A stretch of DNA of 64,000 nucleotides from Maylandia zebra (GCF_041146795.1 NC_135186.1:37492354-37556353); one strand, 5' to 3'; counted from the first letter of the stretch, positions 10,201 to 21,128 are shown. Numbers and translations are program-made. The notes: a model not told the origin generated them from the letters alone.

Positions 10201-13200
10201 AGTCTGCCTCTCTGAGTTAATTTGTAGTTTCTCCTACAGCTCTGGACCGCCCAGGTCTGATGCAAGCCAGATCCTTTTATTTAGTAAAAATGGGATTAAT
10301 AGTTAAACATTATTGTTGAGGGGCACAGACAGGACTCCGCACGCACACAAACATTACAAACAAAAGGGCACTTTGGGCACCCATCAGGAAAGGGGGGGTG
10401 CTCAAGCCCCTCCCGCCCCCCCTCTGCACGTGCCTGGTGAAAGGGGACAATCTGGGGATCCGTGGGTCCAAGGGGAAACTCACACGTCCATATAGTGGGG
10501 AAGTCACACAACTGTCACACAGGAGAGGAAAATTACTCACAGTCTGAAAAACAAGCACAAATTCACGGAGCTGAGAGAATCACTAACGTGTCTCGCACAA
10601 TCGTCCAGTGACCAGAAGCACAGCGTCCCGGCCTTAAATGGTGGGAAGATAATGGCAGCTTAATTGCGAACAGGTGTGTGGGCCAAGGGTGGGAGCCCAC
10701 AGTGAGCTCCGCCCAGGCAGAGCGGTGAGGAGAGAGTGAGAGAGAAACAATACACATGTAGCCTTGCGGGGCCGGCTGGGTAGACACGGGGACGTGACAT
10801 GTTCACTCCGTCAGCTGTTGAACACCTGCTGCTGATTTAAGAAACACGCCCATGTTAACTGGTGACAGTCACAGTTTAACGTTTTCAGCTGTGTGCGCCC
10901 TGTAAAGTAACACCATCAGGATGTTCTACATTTAATGACGCACATCGATGGATTGGTGCAGGCGTATCTCAATAAGTTCTGCTCAAATAACTGGATTATG
11001 GATTCCTCATAACCAGGTGTGTTATGAGGAATGTTGTCACAGTTTATTTATAATGTGTTGTTATAAGCTGATTAAAAAACAGAGCCATCCAGTTACTATG
11101 TTACAGCGCCACTGTCAGGGTTCCTGGGCCGCTGACCCAGCGTTTTCAGTTTGGACTTTTGTCAGTGTTTAGTTTTCATGTTGGTTTCCTGTTTTATTGT
11201 GTTAGCCTTTTGTCTGTGTGTACTTTGTTCATTTCTACTTCCCAGTTTCTCATTAGTTAGTTCAGCTGTGTTCTTACCGGTTTCTAATCATCCTCATCAT
11301 CCAGTCGGTTTCCCTGAGTTCCTGGTATTGTTCTCACCTATTCTGCGTGTGGGCTTCCGTGCTGGCTCTTTAACTGGCCAGCATGTCGTGGAGTGGGTGG
11401 GAGGTGTCGTCCAACATCGTCCTTCTCTTGGACAACATCCACGTCTCAGACACCACCTTAAGGGAGTCCGGCTCCATCCCCACAACATTACTGGCCTTGC
11501 AGATCAGTTTATTTAGTCTGTTAGCATCTGTGAACCTCAACCTGTTGTCCCAGCATGCAAGAGCATAGAGGACAGGACTGGCCACAACAGACTGATAGAA
11601 AATCCTGAGCACTGTCCAAAACACGCTAAAAGACGCAGAAAATACAGATATCTCTGGCCTTACTGTAGAGTACCCAGTCTAGTTTATTTAATGTGTACTG
11701 TTAAGGTTCAAATATTGAGGAAGGAGAGTACAAACCACCAGGTCCAGAAGATTTTGGTCAAACAATTGATTTTAATGAATACACGCGTGGGAAGACCAGT
11801 CTGTACACAGACAGGGATTGATCTCCGACTTAATCAAAGCATACACAGATTTTTATAGCATCAGGGTTTGAATTAATGACGCCCCTTCATACGTCACAGA
11901 CAGACACAGACATACGTCAAATCAAAACCACAATAACTTTTAACACGGTTTAAAAGAACATTATCTCTGTCTCGTCTGGAACACGATAACCTAATATAAT
12001 AATAATAACCTAACTGAAACTACATGTACTATGTTGAATAAATGTATTAATCAAGAACCTCTACTAAAAGCTTAGTAAAAGAACATAAAAGTATAAAAGA
12101 CAATTTGAATACCCTAGTTATTCACATAGCCTCGTCTAACCTGCTCCTCAGAATAACCTGCGCTTAGATTCTGCTTTCGGTTTCAGTTCTGCAAACGCTC
12201 TGCAAGCCTGCAGTTTCCTGTCACTCTGACTCTGTACAGGGTGCACTCAAAATCAACAGAATCAGCACATACACACTTAAGATTATAACAAGCATTCAAA
12301 AGCATTTAAGATTATAGATTCAACTCAACAATTCAAAGTGGTTATGGGTTTAAAGTGGCTCAGGTGCAATGAGAAGAAAGAGGGAGAGAGAGTGGTGTGG
12401 CTTTGGACTGTAGGCTGACTACAGTTAAGTCAGTCGGGGGGTGAGCGTTAGCTGCAGTGTCAAATCTGTAGAAGAACAAATTCAACCTGTTGGCCCTCAG
12501 CTCTGCTTTTGAATGGCGTGAGTCCAGTGACGCTTTTCAGGACTTTTCAAGCTCCTTAGACTACCGTGACCTGGGTGACTGAGAACCTACAAAGACATAT
12601 CTTCATGCCACTCCAGAGCTTTCTCATGTTGTTCTGCTGGAGTTCCCACTCCAGCTTTCTCCTGCAACTGTCCATAGCCTCTCTGATCGTGCCCTTCAAT
12701 AAAAACGAAACCCTTTCCACCTCCTCTCTGTGGCCCTCTTTTTATCGTTGAGGAGAGCTGTGATGTTCTTTCACCCACGGCTTGTTATCCGAATAACAAT
12801 GTATAGTCCGAGCTGAGATAATGGAGTCTGAGCAGATGGTTATGTAATCACTGATACACTCAGTGTCCTGTGGGGCTCACAACGTATCTGCCTGTTGCCT
12901 CATAACAAGTTCTCTCTCAGCTGGTAAAACAGACGACATACTGTGTGAAAGTTGGAAGTATAGCATTCAAAGTGATGTAGTGGAAGTCATCCAAGGTGGC
13001 TATGAAGGCATAGAGTGCTGAGTCTGTAACCAGGTATCGCAGAAGGAATAATGTCAAATGAACCTCATCAGCTTAAATTCAAATAGACTCAGTAGTGGAA
13101 CACGGCTAGGTATTTTCTTTGTCTTTTGAGGAATTATTAATCTGATTATCGACCTTCTACCTTTACAATTATTTTGCAGCTCCTTCCTGCCCTGCTGGTT

Positions 13201-14165
13201 GGACTTGGTTTGGAGGTCGCCGTTTCCTCTTTAAAAGCAGCATGAAGACCTGGACTGATGCTGAGGTACATCAGAAATAACAGCAGCTGTCGCTGCATCA
13301 CTGATGACATAAAGACTTTCTGTCTTTGACTGATTTTAAATGCATTCTCACACTTTTCATCTTCTGTGCACCTCATCTTCCTCCTCAGTGTTCCTGTCAG
13401 ACACTCGGTGGAAATCTGGCCTCATTCCACAGCACAGCTGAGTACACCTTCATCAGAAAGCTCATTTACACAGCAGCAGGGTCGTATCCAACAGCTTGGG
13501 TTGGAGGCAACGACAGAGAGACTGTAAGTGTTTCACAGATAAAGAGGATGAGCTGCAGCTGTTTCTGATATTTCATATGTTTCTCTTCATATTCATCAGT
13601 TTGATTCAAAGGTCAACATGTGACAGACTGATTAATCAGGACTTTGTTCCTGGAGACAGATGTTGCTGTTGACTTGACTTTTCTTTTCATTTTTTACCTG
13701 CACAAACAAAATGAACCTTCGTTGTGTTCGAGTGGTGTAAGAGGTCTCATGTCTGCACTCTCAGCATAGATGCATCAAAGTACATCAGAACAAACTGAAC
13801 TTTATTCTTCCAGGAAACTGTGTGGAAGTGGAGTGATGGTTCCCAGTTTGACTTCACAAACTGGGCCAAAGAACAACCAAACAACTCTGGAGGAGGAGAA
13901 GATTGTATGGAGATAAACTTTAATGGTACAAACTGAAAGTGGGCCTGTTGATGAAATGTGTTTGGTTTTTATATTGACTGAAGTCATGTGATCTTAGGTC
14001 TTTATAAGAACTGTGTTTGTTCTTTTTACATTAGAGAAGAAGAAAACATTTACTGCACAGACCTCTGATTTTATTTCTTTGTTTTGATTCTTTACAGGAC
14101 GAGATTATGTCAACGACTCAGGATGTAACTCACAGAGAGGGTTTGTTTGTGTCAGAGGTCCATAA
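7216..14165 (+). CDS. Gene A: chimeric lectin, SUEL-SUEL-C-type lectin domain (5' end missing)
   Basis: Ten exons with AG/GT borders and compatible phases give 321 codons without a stop: 7216-7311, 7751-7844, 8009-8103, 8199-8243, 8332-8470, 8563-8660 (two SUEL domains), 13180-13265, 13389-13523, 13814-13925, 14098-14165 (CTLD; stop 14163-14165). The last SUEL exon ends in phase 1 (YTCK+g) and the first CTLD exon opens in phase 1 ([13 protein letters not shown]), so the domains read through. SUEL2 keeps YGRRD and DPC. SUEL1 has YRCG instead of YGR, DPGVC instead of DPC, and VTS instead of the first VTC cysteine. The CTLD shows [29 protein letters not shown] (QPN at the usual EPN/QPD place), EDC and VND...FVC. 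RBLs and CTLDs bind sugars outside the cell (family knowledge). No signal-peptide exon was found upstream in 1-7200, so the start lies off-window or is lost. Two adjacent genes remain possible, but the CTLD part has no start or signal peptide of its own. Confidence 0.8.
11112..11365 (+). mobile_element. LTR-family fragment (TGTCAGGGTTCCTGGG...)
   Basis: It starts TGTCAGGGTTCCTGGGCC and resembles the left part of the 19173-19709 element. The right end is missing and it abuts the LINE piece at 11370. Confidence 0.45.
11370..11690 (-). mobile_element. LINE reverse transcriptase C-terminal fragment
   Basis: The minus strand codes about 84 residues ([43 protein letters not shown]). This is the typical C-terminal end of jockey/CR1-type LINE ORF2 in fishes. 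It is truncated at both ends; the antisense LTR at 11699 interrupts or bounds it. Confidence 0.75.
11699..12440 (-). mobile_element. Antisense copy of the 6397 LTR family (far end uncertain)
   Basis: Begins TGTTAAGGTTCAAATATTGA, the reverse complement of the end of the LTR at 6397-6903. Similarity runs to about 12230 with indels. The outer end and a target duplication could not be fixed by eye. Confidence 0.6.
12441..13080. repeat. Non-coding repeat debris with a foldback-family fragment
   Basis: 12518-12595 matches the multi-copy block AGCTCCTTAGACTAC...TGACTGAGAACC also present near 45700, 51180 and 58920. The flanking DNA looks like non-coding LINE remnant. No coding exon was recognised. 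Confidence 0.5.
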
Positions 14166-14296
14166 CTGCTCCTTCGTGTCCTGACACGTCTGACATGATG
14201 ATGTCACAGCCTCACTGCTGATGTCACTTCCAGCAGGATGTCAAGCCTCGATGACATCACTGCTGGATTCTGTTGATAAATATGATTTCATATCAC

Positions 14297-14302
14297 AATA
14301 AA
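14297..14302 (+). promoter_or_regulatory. Candidate poly(A) signal of gene A
   Basis: AATAAA about 130 bases after the stop codon of gene A. Confidence 0.5.
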
Positions 14303-14425
14303 CAGGAAAATAAATTCAATAAAATTTAAAGGAACTGAAATGTTGACCTGAAAGTGAGTCATTCATGCTTCAAATCATCATCTGATCATTTTAATAAACC
14401 TCAAAATGCTTTCTGTCTCCCTGCA

Positions 14426-15240
14426 GCTGTGATGGAAAAATAGGTGTGACATAAATATACCATCAGTGTCATGTTTCGGCTGTGTACAGGCAGGAGAAAG
14501 ACCCAAACGCAAAACTCACGACAACGAAATGAAACTCAAAAAGCTGCTTTATTGCAGAATGGCATGGAAAACTAAACTGAAACGCAAGGAAACACAGCCA
14601 TGAGGGAGACTACAACACTGACAAAGAGAAACACAGAGCTCAAATACACAAAGGGATAACGAGGGAACGAGACACAGAAGGAGAGCACAGCTGGGAGTAA
14701 TCAGGCTGGACGAGACAAGGGAAGCAAAACTAGAAACACTGACATGAGACACGGACCTTCAAAGTAAAACAGGAAACACACTGACTGAACTCTAGACATG
14801 TAAACTTAACAGCAACTGGGGAGACAGAACATAGGAACCTGAAACATGGTACAAAAACGTCACAGTAGACATAACATGGAACACAGGGAAGCCATATTAC
14901 AAAGCCAAAGAGCTAAGCCTATGATAACCATAACTCAGACCTAGGGAAACAAGAAACAGTACAACAAAGGACTCAAAACATAAACCATAATATAAAAACA
15001 CGAGATCTCTTCAAAATAAAATAGGAAACATAATGAGACGCAGACATGAAACACATGAAGAGCAGGGGAGACTTAACATGGGTTGGAAACACAAGGGGTA
15101 ACTAATAAGCAAATGAACATAGGAGACCTAATGAGCTTAAACATACTATAAACATCAAAATGAACTAAAACTCAAAACACTGGGTCATAAGACCCAGGAC
15201 CGTGACAATCAGTACTTCTGATCCTGGGATCTCATCACCT
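14426..15240 (+). pseudogene. Remnant of a SUEL exon split by an LTR
   Basis: CCCTGCAG is followed by CTGTGATGGAAAAATAGGTG. This is the third-exon start of a SUEL domain (CDGK...), but the frame is broken and a stop follows. After the LTR (14467-15207) the exon continues as ATCAGTACTTCTGATCCTGG, which matches the ...SASDPG part of gene D's exon. The DPG end then decays. It is a relic of another A/D-type lectin copy. Confidence 0.75.
14467..15207 (-). mobile_element. LTR-like element inside a SUEL exon, TSD ATCAG
   Basis: 741 bp from TGTCATGTTTCGG to GGACCGTGACA, with a perfect 5-bp duplication ATCAG (14462-14466, 15208-15212). Its left end is the reverse complement of the right end of the element at 19173-19709, so it lies in the opposite orientation. 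TG...CA ends and a 5-bp TSD fit a solo LTR. Confidence 0.8.
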
Positions 15241-15299
15241 GATGCTGATAACGCAGTTATGTTTAAATCTGAAGAAAAGAATAAGCTTAATCGTATTTG

Positions 15300-16145
15300 T
15301 GTAAAATTATATATTTATCTTTTTTTTGCAACTTTACCAGCTTTACTTATAAAGCACTTTAACACAAAACCAGAGATCACAAAGTGCTGCACATATACAA
15401 ACAACAACAACAAATGAAATGATTAAATAAAATAATACAACATGTTAAAAAGTCCTATTGAGTCAGCCCCTTACAAGAGCAAATAAATGTGTCTTAAGAA
15501 GAGTTTTAAACTCAGAAAGAGAAGAGGCCTGTCTTACATGCACGCTCACGTCTGCATCTACTGACTGAAACCAGCCCACTGAGGAACAATGGGCTGGGGG
15601 GTCAGTTCCTTAATCTTAATTATGCAAATTCTCATGACCACTGATCAATAAGCATGAGTCCCATTCACAGAGAGCTGAGGAATGGCTGCAATCACAGCAT
15701 GTAAGATGGTGACAGATGTACCCTTAGGCCCCTCCTCCATTCAGAGATGGTCTTTCCCTTTTCACGTAAATGGCCTCCTTGACTCCGCCCTCAAACCAGC
15801 GTTCCTCCCTGTCCAGGATGTGAACATCATAGCCAGTGGTGTAATGTGATTATTTTGTTCCAGTTAAAAGACGCGCTGCAGCAGTTTGCACCACCTGCAG
15901 ACATCTAATGGATGCATCACTAACCCCACAGTAAAGTGCGTTACAGTAATCCAGCCTAGATGTAACAAAGGCAGGATTACAGTCTCAAAAAGCTGCTTTG
16001 ATAAGATGGGCTTTATTTTGGCTGTCACAGATGAAAGAAGCTTGATGTCAGGTTTATATAGTGGATTGTCATTTATGCTTAGAAATATCTTCTCATATAT
16101 GCTCAGAGTTTTATAATCAATGTCATGTTGGTCATGCACACCCAC
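15300..16145 (-). repeat. LINE 3' non-coding remnants
   Basis: 15340-15540 (AAAGCACTTT...ACAAAGTGCTGCACAT) and 15860-16110 (GTAATCCAGCCTAGATGTAAC) resemble common fish LINE 3' ends in minus orientation. No coding exon was seen. Confidence 0.45.
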
Positions 16146-16397
16146 ACCCTGGGGGGTTGAAGAGTTGAAGTCAAACTGTCAACACAAATAAGTTTATTGA
16201 CAAAAGTTGGAAAGATGAAGAGAATAAATGTGTCATTGAAATCTGCTGTTTAGAAAGAGTTTCCAAAGAATCCAGGTGTGAATGAAAGCAGCAGCTTTCT
16301 CCTGTTTGCTTTTCATTTCTGTTTCATGTTTTGAGGTGAATTCAACTTGATATCAAACACACAGTCTGACACTGAGCTTTCTTTCTGTCTCTTTCAG

Positions 16398-16430
16398 TGC
16401 TGGCAGCAACCTGTTCACTCATCACTTCAG
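16398..16430 (+). pseudogene. Orphan RBL signal-peptide exon
   Basis: A 33-bp exon with TTTCAG before it and GTAAAT after it. With the usual phase-1 carry-over it reads L-L-A-A-T-C-S-L-I-T-S. This is almost the same as exon 2 of genes B and C ([22 protein letters not shown]), with the same length and phase. No first exon and no SUEL exon lie nearby. It may be a relic, or an alternative 5' exon spliced far downstream. Confidence 0.7.
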
Positions 16431-16779
16431 GTAAATGCTGTTTTACTGCTTCTTATATTTCTCAGCCTTGCTGTTAACTTTATACTTCCATCATGCTAAT
16501 CATGCTAATGCCTCGTTACTCCCTGGTGTATTTAAGCCCTGTGTTTTCCTCTGTCTGTTGTTGTCTTACACCCTCTGTGTTTCCAGCCATTTTCTAGTCG
16601 CGGTTCCTGGTTTGCTCCCCTCTTGTCTTTTTAGTGCTCGTTTATTTTGAGTTATTGCCATGTTTATAAAAATTACATTTTCATTTGGAAAAATGTTTAA
16701 CATGTGGTCATTTTTCATACATGTATTATGAAATACGCAACAACTACATACTAGTTTGTTTGTTTTTTTAGACTTAGAC

Positions 16780-17042
16780 TACCAGTGGCTCAAGAGTTGG
16801 CAGTTTGTATTGTAATCGGAAGGTTGCCGGTTCGAGCCCCGGCACCGACAGTCTCGGTTGCCTACTGGTGGTGGTCAGAGGTGGCGCCAGTGTCCGGCAG
16901 CCTCGCCTCTGTCAGTGCGCCCCAGGGTGGCTGTGGCTACAATGTAGCATCACCAGTGTGTGAATGGGTGGATGACTGGATATGTAAAGCGCTTTGGGGT
17001 CCTTAGGGACGAGTAAAGTGCTATATAAATACAGGCCATTTA
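16780..17042 (+). mobile_element. tRNA-derived V-SINE-type SINE
   Basis: The tRNA-like head has an A-box-like TGGCTCAAGAGTTGG and B box GGTTCGAGCCC (16829-16839). The central block GGCTGTGGCTACAATGTAGC...CACCAGTGTGTGAATG is the conserved core of V-SINEs. The tail is TATATAAATACAGGCCATTTA. A second copy without a head lies at 44265-44494. Confidence 0.85.
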
Positions 17043-17499
17043 TAATGTTAAGTACAATTTTGATTGCGTTCCGTTTACAATATTAAGTAAATGGAACAAC
17101 ATTTTGGATTACCTGACCGTCTATATTTCAGTTACATGACCAAGCATGTCAGTGTTACTTACTCAATTTTTTCACGTTTGTGTAAAACTACAGTTATTTA
17201 TTTCAGCTTAATATGTTTAAGCTTTAGTTATTCAATTGATTAAGTATATTGAACAGATTTGACTGGTTTCCAATCTACTCAATATTTTTAAGTGTAAAAG
17301 TGTTGCCTCAAACATTTTAAGTAAATGTCAGTTTTAGTTTTTGGAGTGCGCATCCACATTTTTATCGATATCTGCAGGTCAGGCATTGCATCCAATCACA
17401 GTTTAAAGACTTGCAACTCTTCTGTCAGAGCATGGCCTCTATGAAATACTCAAGAGCCAATCTGATTCCATGTAAAAACTGTACACTTTCTTGGTGATT
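17043..17499. other. No gene recognised
   Basis: AT-rich intergenic DNA with repeated TTTAAGTA motifs. No exon or repeat boundary could be supported. Confidence 0.4.
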
Positions 17500-18990
17500 C
17501 TATGGTGGTGTATACTGCTGGGATTAGGCAGGCTTGGGAGAAAGAGTTGGGGAGGAAGGTGCCTGAATGTATGTGGAGTAAGTGTCTGTCTAAAATCCAT
17601 TCTTGCTCTATAAACAGCAGTTAATTCAATTTAAAACCCTCCACCGGTTACACTATTCTAAGGTCAGACTGCACAAGATTTATCCTTTATCTTCCCAATG
17701 TGTGACAGGTGCAGATTGGCAGAAGCTACGTTGTTCCATGCCTTTTGGTCTTGTCCCTCATTAACAGACGTTGGTCTAAGATATTTGACTGGTCTTCCGA
17801 GGGATAAATGAAGCCCCTACAGCGTGAACCTGAACTTGTCATTTTTGGATGTTCTCAGACATCAGAGCTACTCCCGGTTACAGTGCAGTGGCCGTTAGAA
17901 TTAGGTTTGATTGCCGCCAACAGGCTAATCCTGAGGGGATGGAAGTCGCCCACTCCTCCTTCCTTTCAGTTAAGGGTAAAAGATATGATGTCCATAATAC
18001 AAATGGAAAAGTTCAGCAAAGACTCAAAGGATTCTCCTCTGAATGTGTGGAACCTCTTCTTGGAACAATTTGCGAAGGCCAGATTTGTAAACTCTCATCG
18101 ACTCCAGCATTTGGTTTTCTACCCTGTGGTGTTTTGTGAAGTGCATGTTTGTCAGGGTCTGGGTGGGTACCTGCAGGTCTCCAACAGCGGCCCCTCCTCC
18201 TTAGGCGGAGTTCGGTTGCTCCTCCCTGGCTGACCACCTGTGAGCAATTATTCCGGCAGTATATCAGACCTGCGCTCTCAACCATTCATCGCCTGAGTAT
18301 CTGCTATCTCCATGTTAGTCAAGTGGAGCATCATAACTCTGTCCAGAATCCGTGGATTTACTTACTTGTTCTTCTTGTTCTCAGAGGTAGCACCTGGAGT
18401 GGAGGTCTTGTCTCCCTCACTCCCGCCTTCCTGGACCTGGGCCGCTTGCTGCTGATACGACGTGGCCTGCCGGCCCACCACTCACTTGCCTGCCTCCCCA
18501 CGTCTCAACCACTTCCGGGCCTTCCGCCCCACCTGTCCCCTCCACCTGAAACCCAGTAAGGCAACTCAAATCAACTGTGGAGGATCGTTGATTGTCTGCT
18601 GGATCCCACTGACCGTGATCTCCTCTTATTCCAGTGCCCCGGCCCCTACCTAGTCCTGTTTCCACCTCCCCGCTGCCTCTGCTGTTCAGCCGTCTCCTAG
18701 AGGTGTCTAGGTCACCCTCCGTTATCTTAGATTATCCTACGCGCCACTAGTGCGGTGGCGTCGTTTTGTTTTTTTGCTTGTGTTTGCCTGTGGGCGGAAA
18801 TAAATCCTTTGTTCCCTTATCGTCTCGCTTCCGGGTTGGTTTCTGCACCTGTGTCCATCTCTGTTCCCTGGTGCCGCTGGGCCGTGACAATGTTTATTTG
18901 AATGAATTGTTTTTCCTGTAATGCATCTGAGCCTGTTTGTTTTTGTTTTATATTTTGATAATCTAAAATAAAATGATCAAAAAAAGAACA
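17500..18990 (+). mobile_element. L1/Tx1-like LINE 3' end, split by an LTR
   Basis: The plus strand codes a zf-RVT-type segment (HYSKVRLHKIYP..., then Cys-x2-Cys and CRLAEATLFHAFWSCPSL), typical of L1/Tx1 ORF2 C-termini. A stop and frame changes occur. After the LTR (18150-18889) the LINE 3' UTR resumes and ends in AATAAAATGATCAAAAAAAG near 18990. Confidence 0.75.
18150..18889 (+). mobile_element. Solo LTR, TSD ATGTT
   Basis: 740 bp from TGTCAGGGTCTGGG to GGGCCGTGACA, with duplication ATGTT (18145-18149, 18890-18894). An AATAAA lies near 18800. It is inserted in a LINE 3' end. The plus-strand frame near 18149-18559 is inside the LTR and is not a gene. Confidence 0.83.
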
Positions 18991-19172
18991 CAACACTTTG
19001 TGGTGTTGCACACATCTTGTTCACAGTTTGCTGACTATCCTGCTTTGTTTCTGTCAGAGAACTGAAGCCAAGTGGCCTCATTTTATTTACTGATCTTTTG
19101 TTTTTTGTTTTTTGAAATTGTACTTTTACAATGACCAATATTGTTTTATCATTGAAGCCTACAAAGGGTAAC

Positions 19173-19709
19173 TGTCATGGTCCTGGGTCGTTTAAGTTCC
19201 CTGTGTTTTCTGTCATATTTTGCATTATGTTGAGGACTCCAGGTTTCCTAGGTTGTTCTGTACAGTGTTGTTGCCTTCTGTGTCTCCCACTGTGTGGCTG
19301 TCTATATAGTGATGTGAGTTACTGTGCTTTGCTCCCACTCCTTGTGTTCCATGATTTCCTCTTCCCTTCATGTTCTCCCTCTCTCTCTCCAGGCTGTCTC
19401 ACTGCACTTCCTGCAGTTGTGTGTCCTCCCCGTGCTGTCAAGTGTAATTGTCCTCAGCTGTGTTCCTTGTGTGCTTCAACTTCCTCATTACCTGCTGTGT
19501 ATTTATGTCAGAGTCTCCCTCTGCTCCATGTCGCATCGTCCCTCATGCTGTGTGTTTCTTTGTTAAGGTTAGTTTATATTTTCCAGTTTACTTTAGTTCT
19601 GTATCATTTCCGTGTGTCAGCAATGAAGCTGCATTTTGAGTTATTCCCGTGTGTTGTGAGTTCTGCACTTTGGGTCCTCTTCCTGCCTGCACACAGCCGA
19701 AACATGACA
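19173..19709 (+). mobile_element. Solo LTR-like element, TSD GTAAC
   Basis: 537 bp from TGTCATGGTCCTGGG to CGAAACATGACA, with duplication GTAAC (19168-19172, 19710-19714). Ends are perfect 7-bp inverted repeats TGTCATG/CATGACA. The 231-residue open frame over 19131-19826 lies across it and shows no protein family, so I treat it as spurious. Confidence 0.82.
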
Positions 19710-20172
19710 GTAACAGGACAAGGATACGTAAAAGATTGCCTGCCTCCAACAACAGGTCACCGATCAAAGAAAGAAAGACAGAGCAAAAATGTGGTGCCGC
19801 CTGAGGATAGCGAGGAAAGCAAATGAACATGAAACGTAACACACATACTGCCTGTAGGAAGGCGTTTGAAGGAAACCTGCACATGAAAGAAAATGTTTCT
19901 AGACTAAAAAGCTGCAACATTTTTACATTTGCTGAAGTGAATGCAGGCACAGAGAGCGTAAATATATGCAGGACCGGTCTATATAAACCTGTTCTGTCCG
20001 TGTGGAGCCTGGACTGCTGTTGGCATGCTGTGTAGCAGGAGGTTTCTCCTGCAACAATGTAAGGGATGTAGACCAGCATGATCTGATCATCACACAACAC
20101 ACCAAACCCTAACCCCCAACTCCACCCCTAACCTAATCACATCCTAAACTTCACAACACTAACCCCCTAAGA

Positions 20173-20730
20173 CATAGGTGTCAAACTCTGGCCCACGGGC
20201 CAAATTTGGCTCGCAGCCTAATTACATTTGGCCCGCAAAGCCATACAAATTTACTATTAGAGCTGACCTGCCAGTATCATACAGTGCATGTACTGCTAAT
20301 ACTACAATTCCCAGAATGTTCTGTTGGTGTTTTGGCACGTCAGTCATGACAGGACCATTAGCACCCTCTCCTCTGTTGACCATAGTCATAGCAACCACGC
20401 AAATACTGCCATGCTACCGATCCCAAAATGGAAAAAAGAAGGGCAGAAAACAGGAGCTTTCTGGACAGGTGGGAGAATATGATGGAAATTTGATAAATGA
20501 TCAAATTTAATTCAGAAGGCTGCAAATACATTTTTTATTTAAGAAATGAATTCCACTGATGTGTTATTTAATTAATTATTTGATTTCAGCAAAACTTGTT
20601 TGAGTCCATAAGAAAAGATTCCTTGTTATATTTGGAGGAAGATGTTTTTTCAATGAATATTAATGTTAGCCCGCGACTTTGATCCAGTTTTGAATTTTGG
20701 CCCACTGTGTATTTGAGTTTGACAGCCCTG
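20173..20730. mobile_element. hAT-type MITE, 558 bp, TSD CCCTAAGA
   Basis: Starts CATAGGTGTCAAACTC and ends GAGTTTGACAGCCCTG, with 8-bp duplication CCCTAAGA (20165-20172, 20731-20738). The subterminal TGGCCC(A/G)CGGGCCAAATTTGGC motif is shared with the shorter copy at 49886-50191. No transposase. Confidence 0.9.
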
Positions 20731-20738
20731 CCCTAAGA

Positions 20739-21118
20739 CGTTTGGAAATAAAAACAAATCTCTGGCAGAACCAGGCTCAGGGACGGGCGGCCGCATGTGA
20801 CGGTTTGCCAAGTAAACATTTACTGGCATAGCGTCTGTTCCTGCGCGTCCTCAAAGTCCTAAAGTCCGTCTACAAGCACGTTTAAAGCTCACTCACATGA
20901 ACACCGACATTCTTTGAAAACAAATTTTAAGTGTATGATGAATTCTGGTCTCCTTCCTTTGGAGAGCCTTGGAGCACACACTGGACGTTGTTCTGTTTTA
21001 TCATCTTTTGCACCCACTAATCAAAGATTCTTGCTTTAAATTGAGTTTCCAGTTAATGCGTCTGGGTAGGATCCAACAGGGTCAAACTACTGTTTAAAAT
21101 AAAGTTCCTTATCAAACT
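20739..21118. other. Upstream region of gene B
   Basis: Partial L2-like block (CCAGGCTCAGGGACGGGCGG) near 20770, then unique DNA leading to the gene B promoter. No other feature recognised. Confidence 0.4.
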
Positions 21119-21128
21119 GAATAAATAG
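21119..21128 (+). promoter_or_regulatory. TATA-like box of gene B
   Basis: GAATAAATAG about 55-60 bases before the start codon. Gene C has a similar TACAAATAGAC at a similar distance, so the motif looks conserved between paralogs. Confidence 0.35.

Larger units (their letters stand above)
8661..13179. other. Gene A intron 6, filled with repeats
   Basis: The first ~170 bases match the intron of gene D after 42258, so the gene copies share intron DNA. The remainder holds TE debris: a repeat end near 9470-9545 (CCCATCGGGCATACCGGATGG), an unresolved LTR-like block at about 10303-10798 ending GGGACGTGACA, an LTR-family fragment, a LINE and an antisense LTR (listed separately). The last ~90 bases match the intron just before the CTLD of gene E. 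Confidence 0.6.

Noticed and set aside
10303..10798. A complete LTR between GTTGAGGGG and GGGACGTGACA
   Set aside because: The right end fits but no matching 5-bp duplication or left TG terminus could be found.
16780..16850. tRNA gene
   Set aside because: A/B-box-like motifs are present, but the fold is incomplete and the V-SINE core follows directly.
19131..19826. 231-residue open frame on the plus strand
   Set aside because: It runs across an LTR with a clear 5-bp duplication, is C/L/S-rich, and has no family motif or splice context.
20095..20165. CCCTAACC-like runs as an interstitial telomere
   Set aside because: Units are irregular (ACCCCCAACTCC, ACCCCTAACC) and too few for a TTAGGG array.
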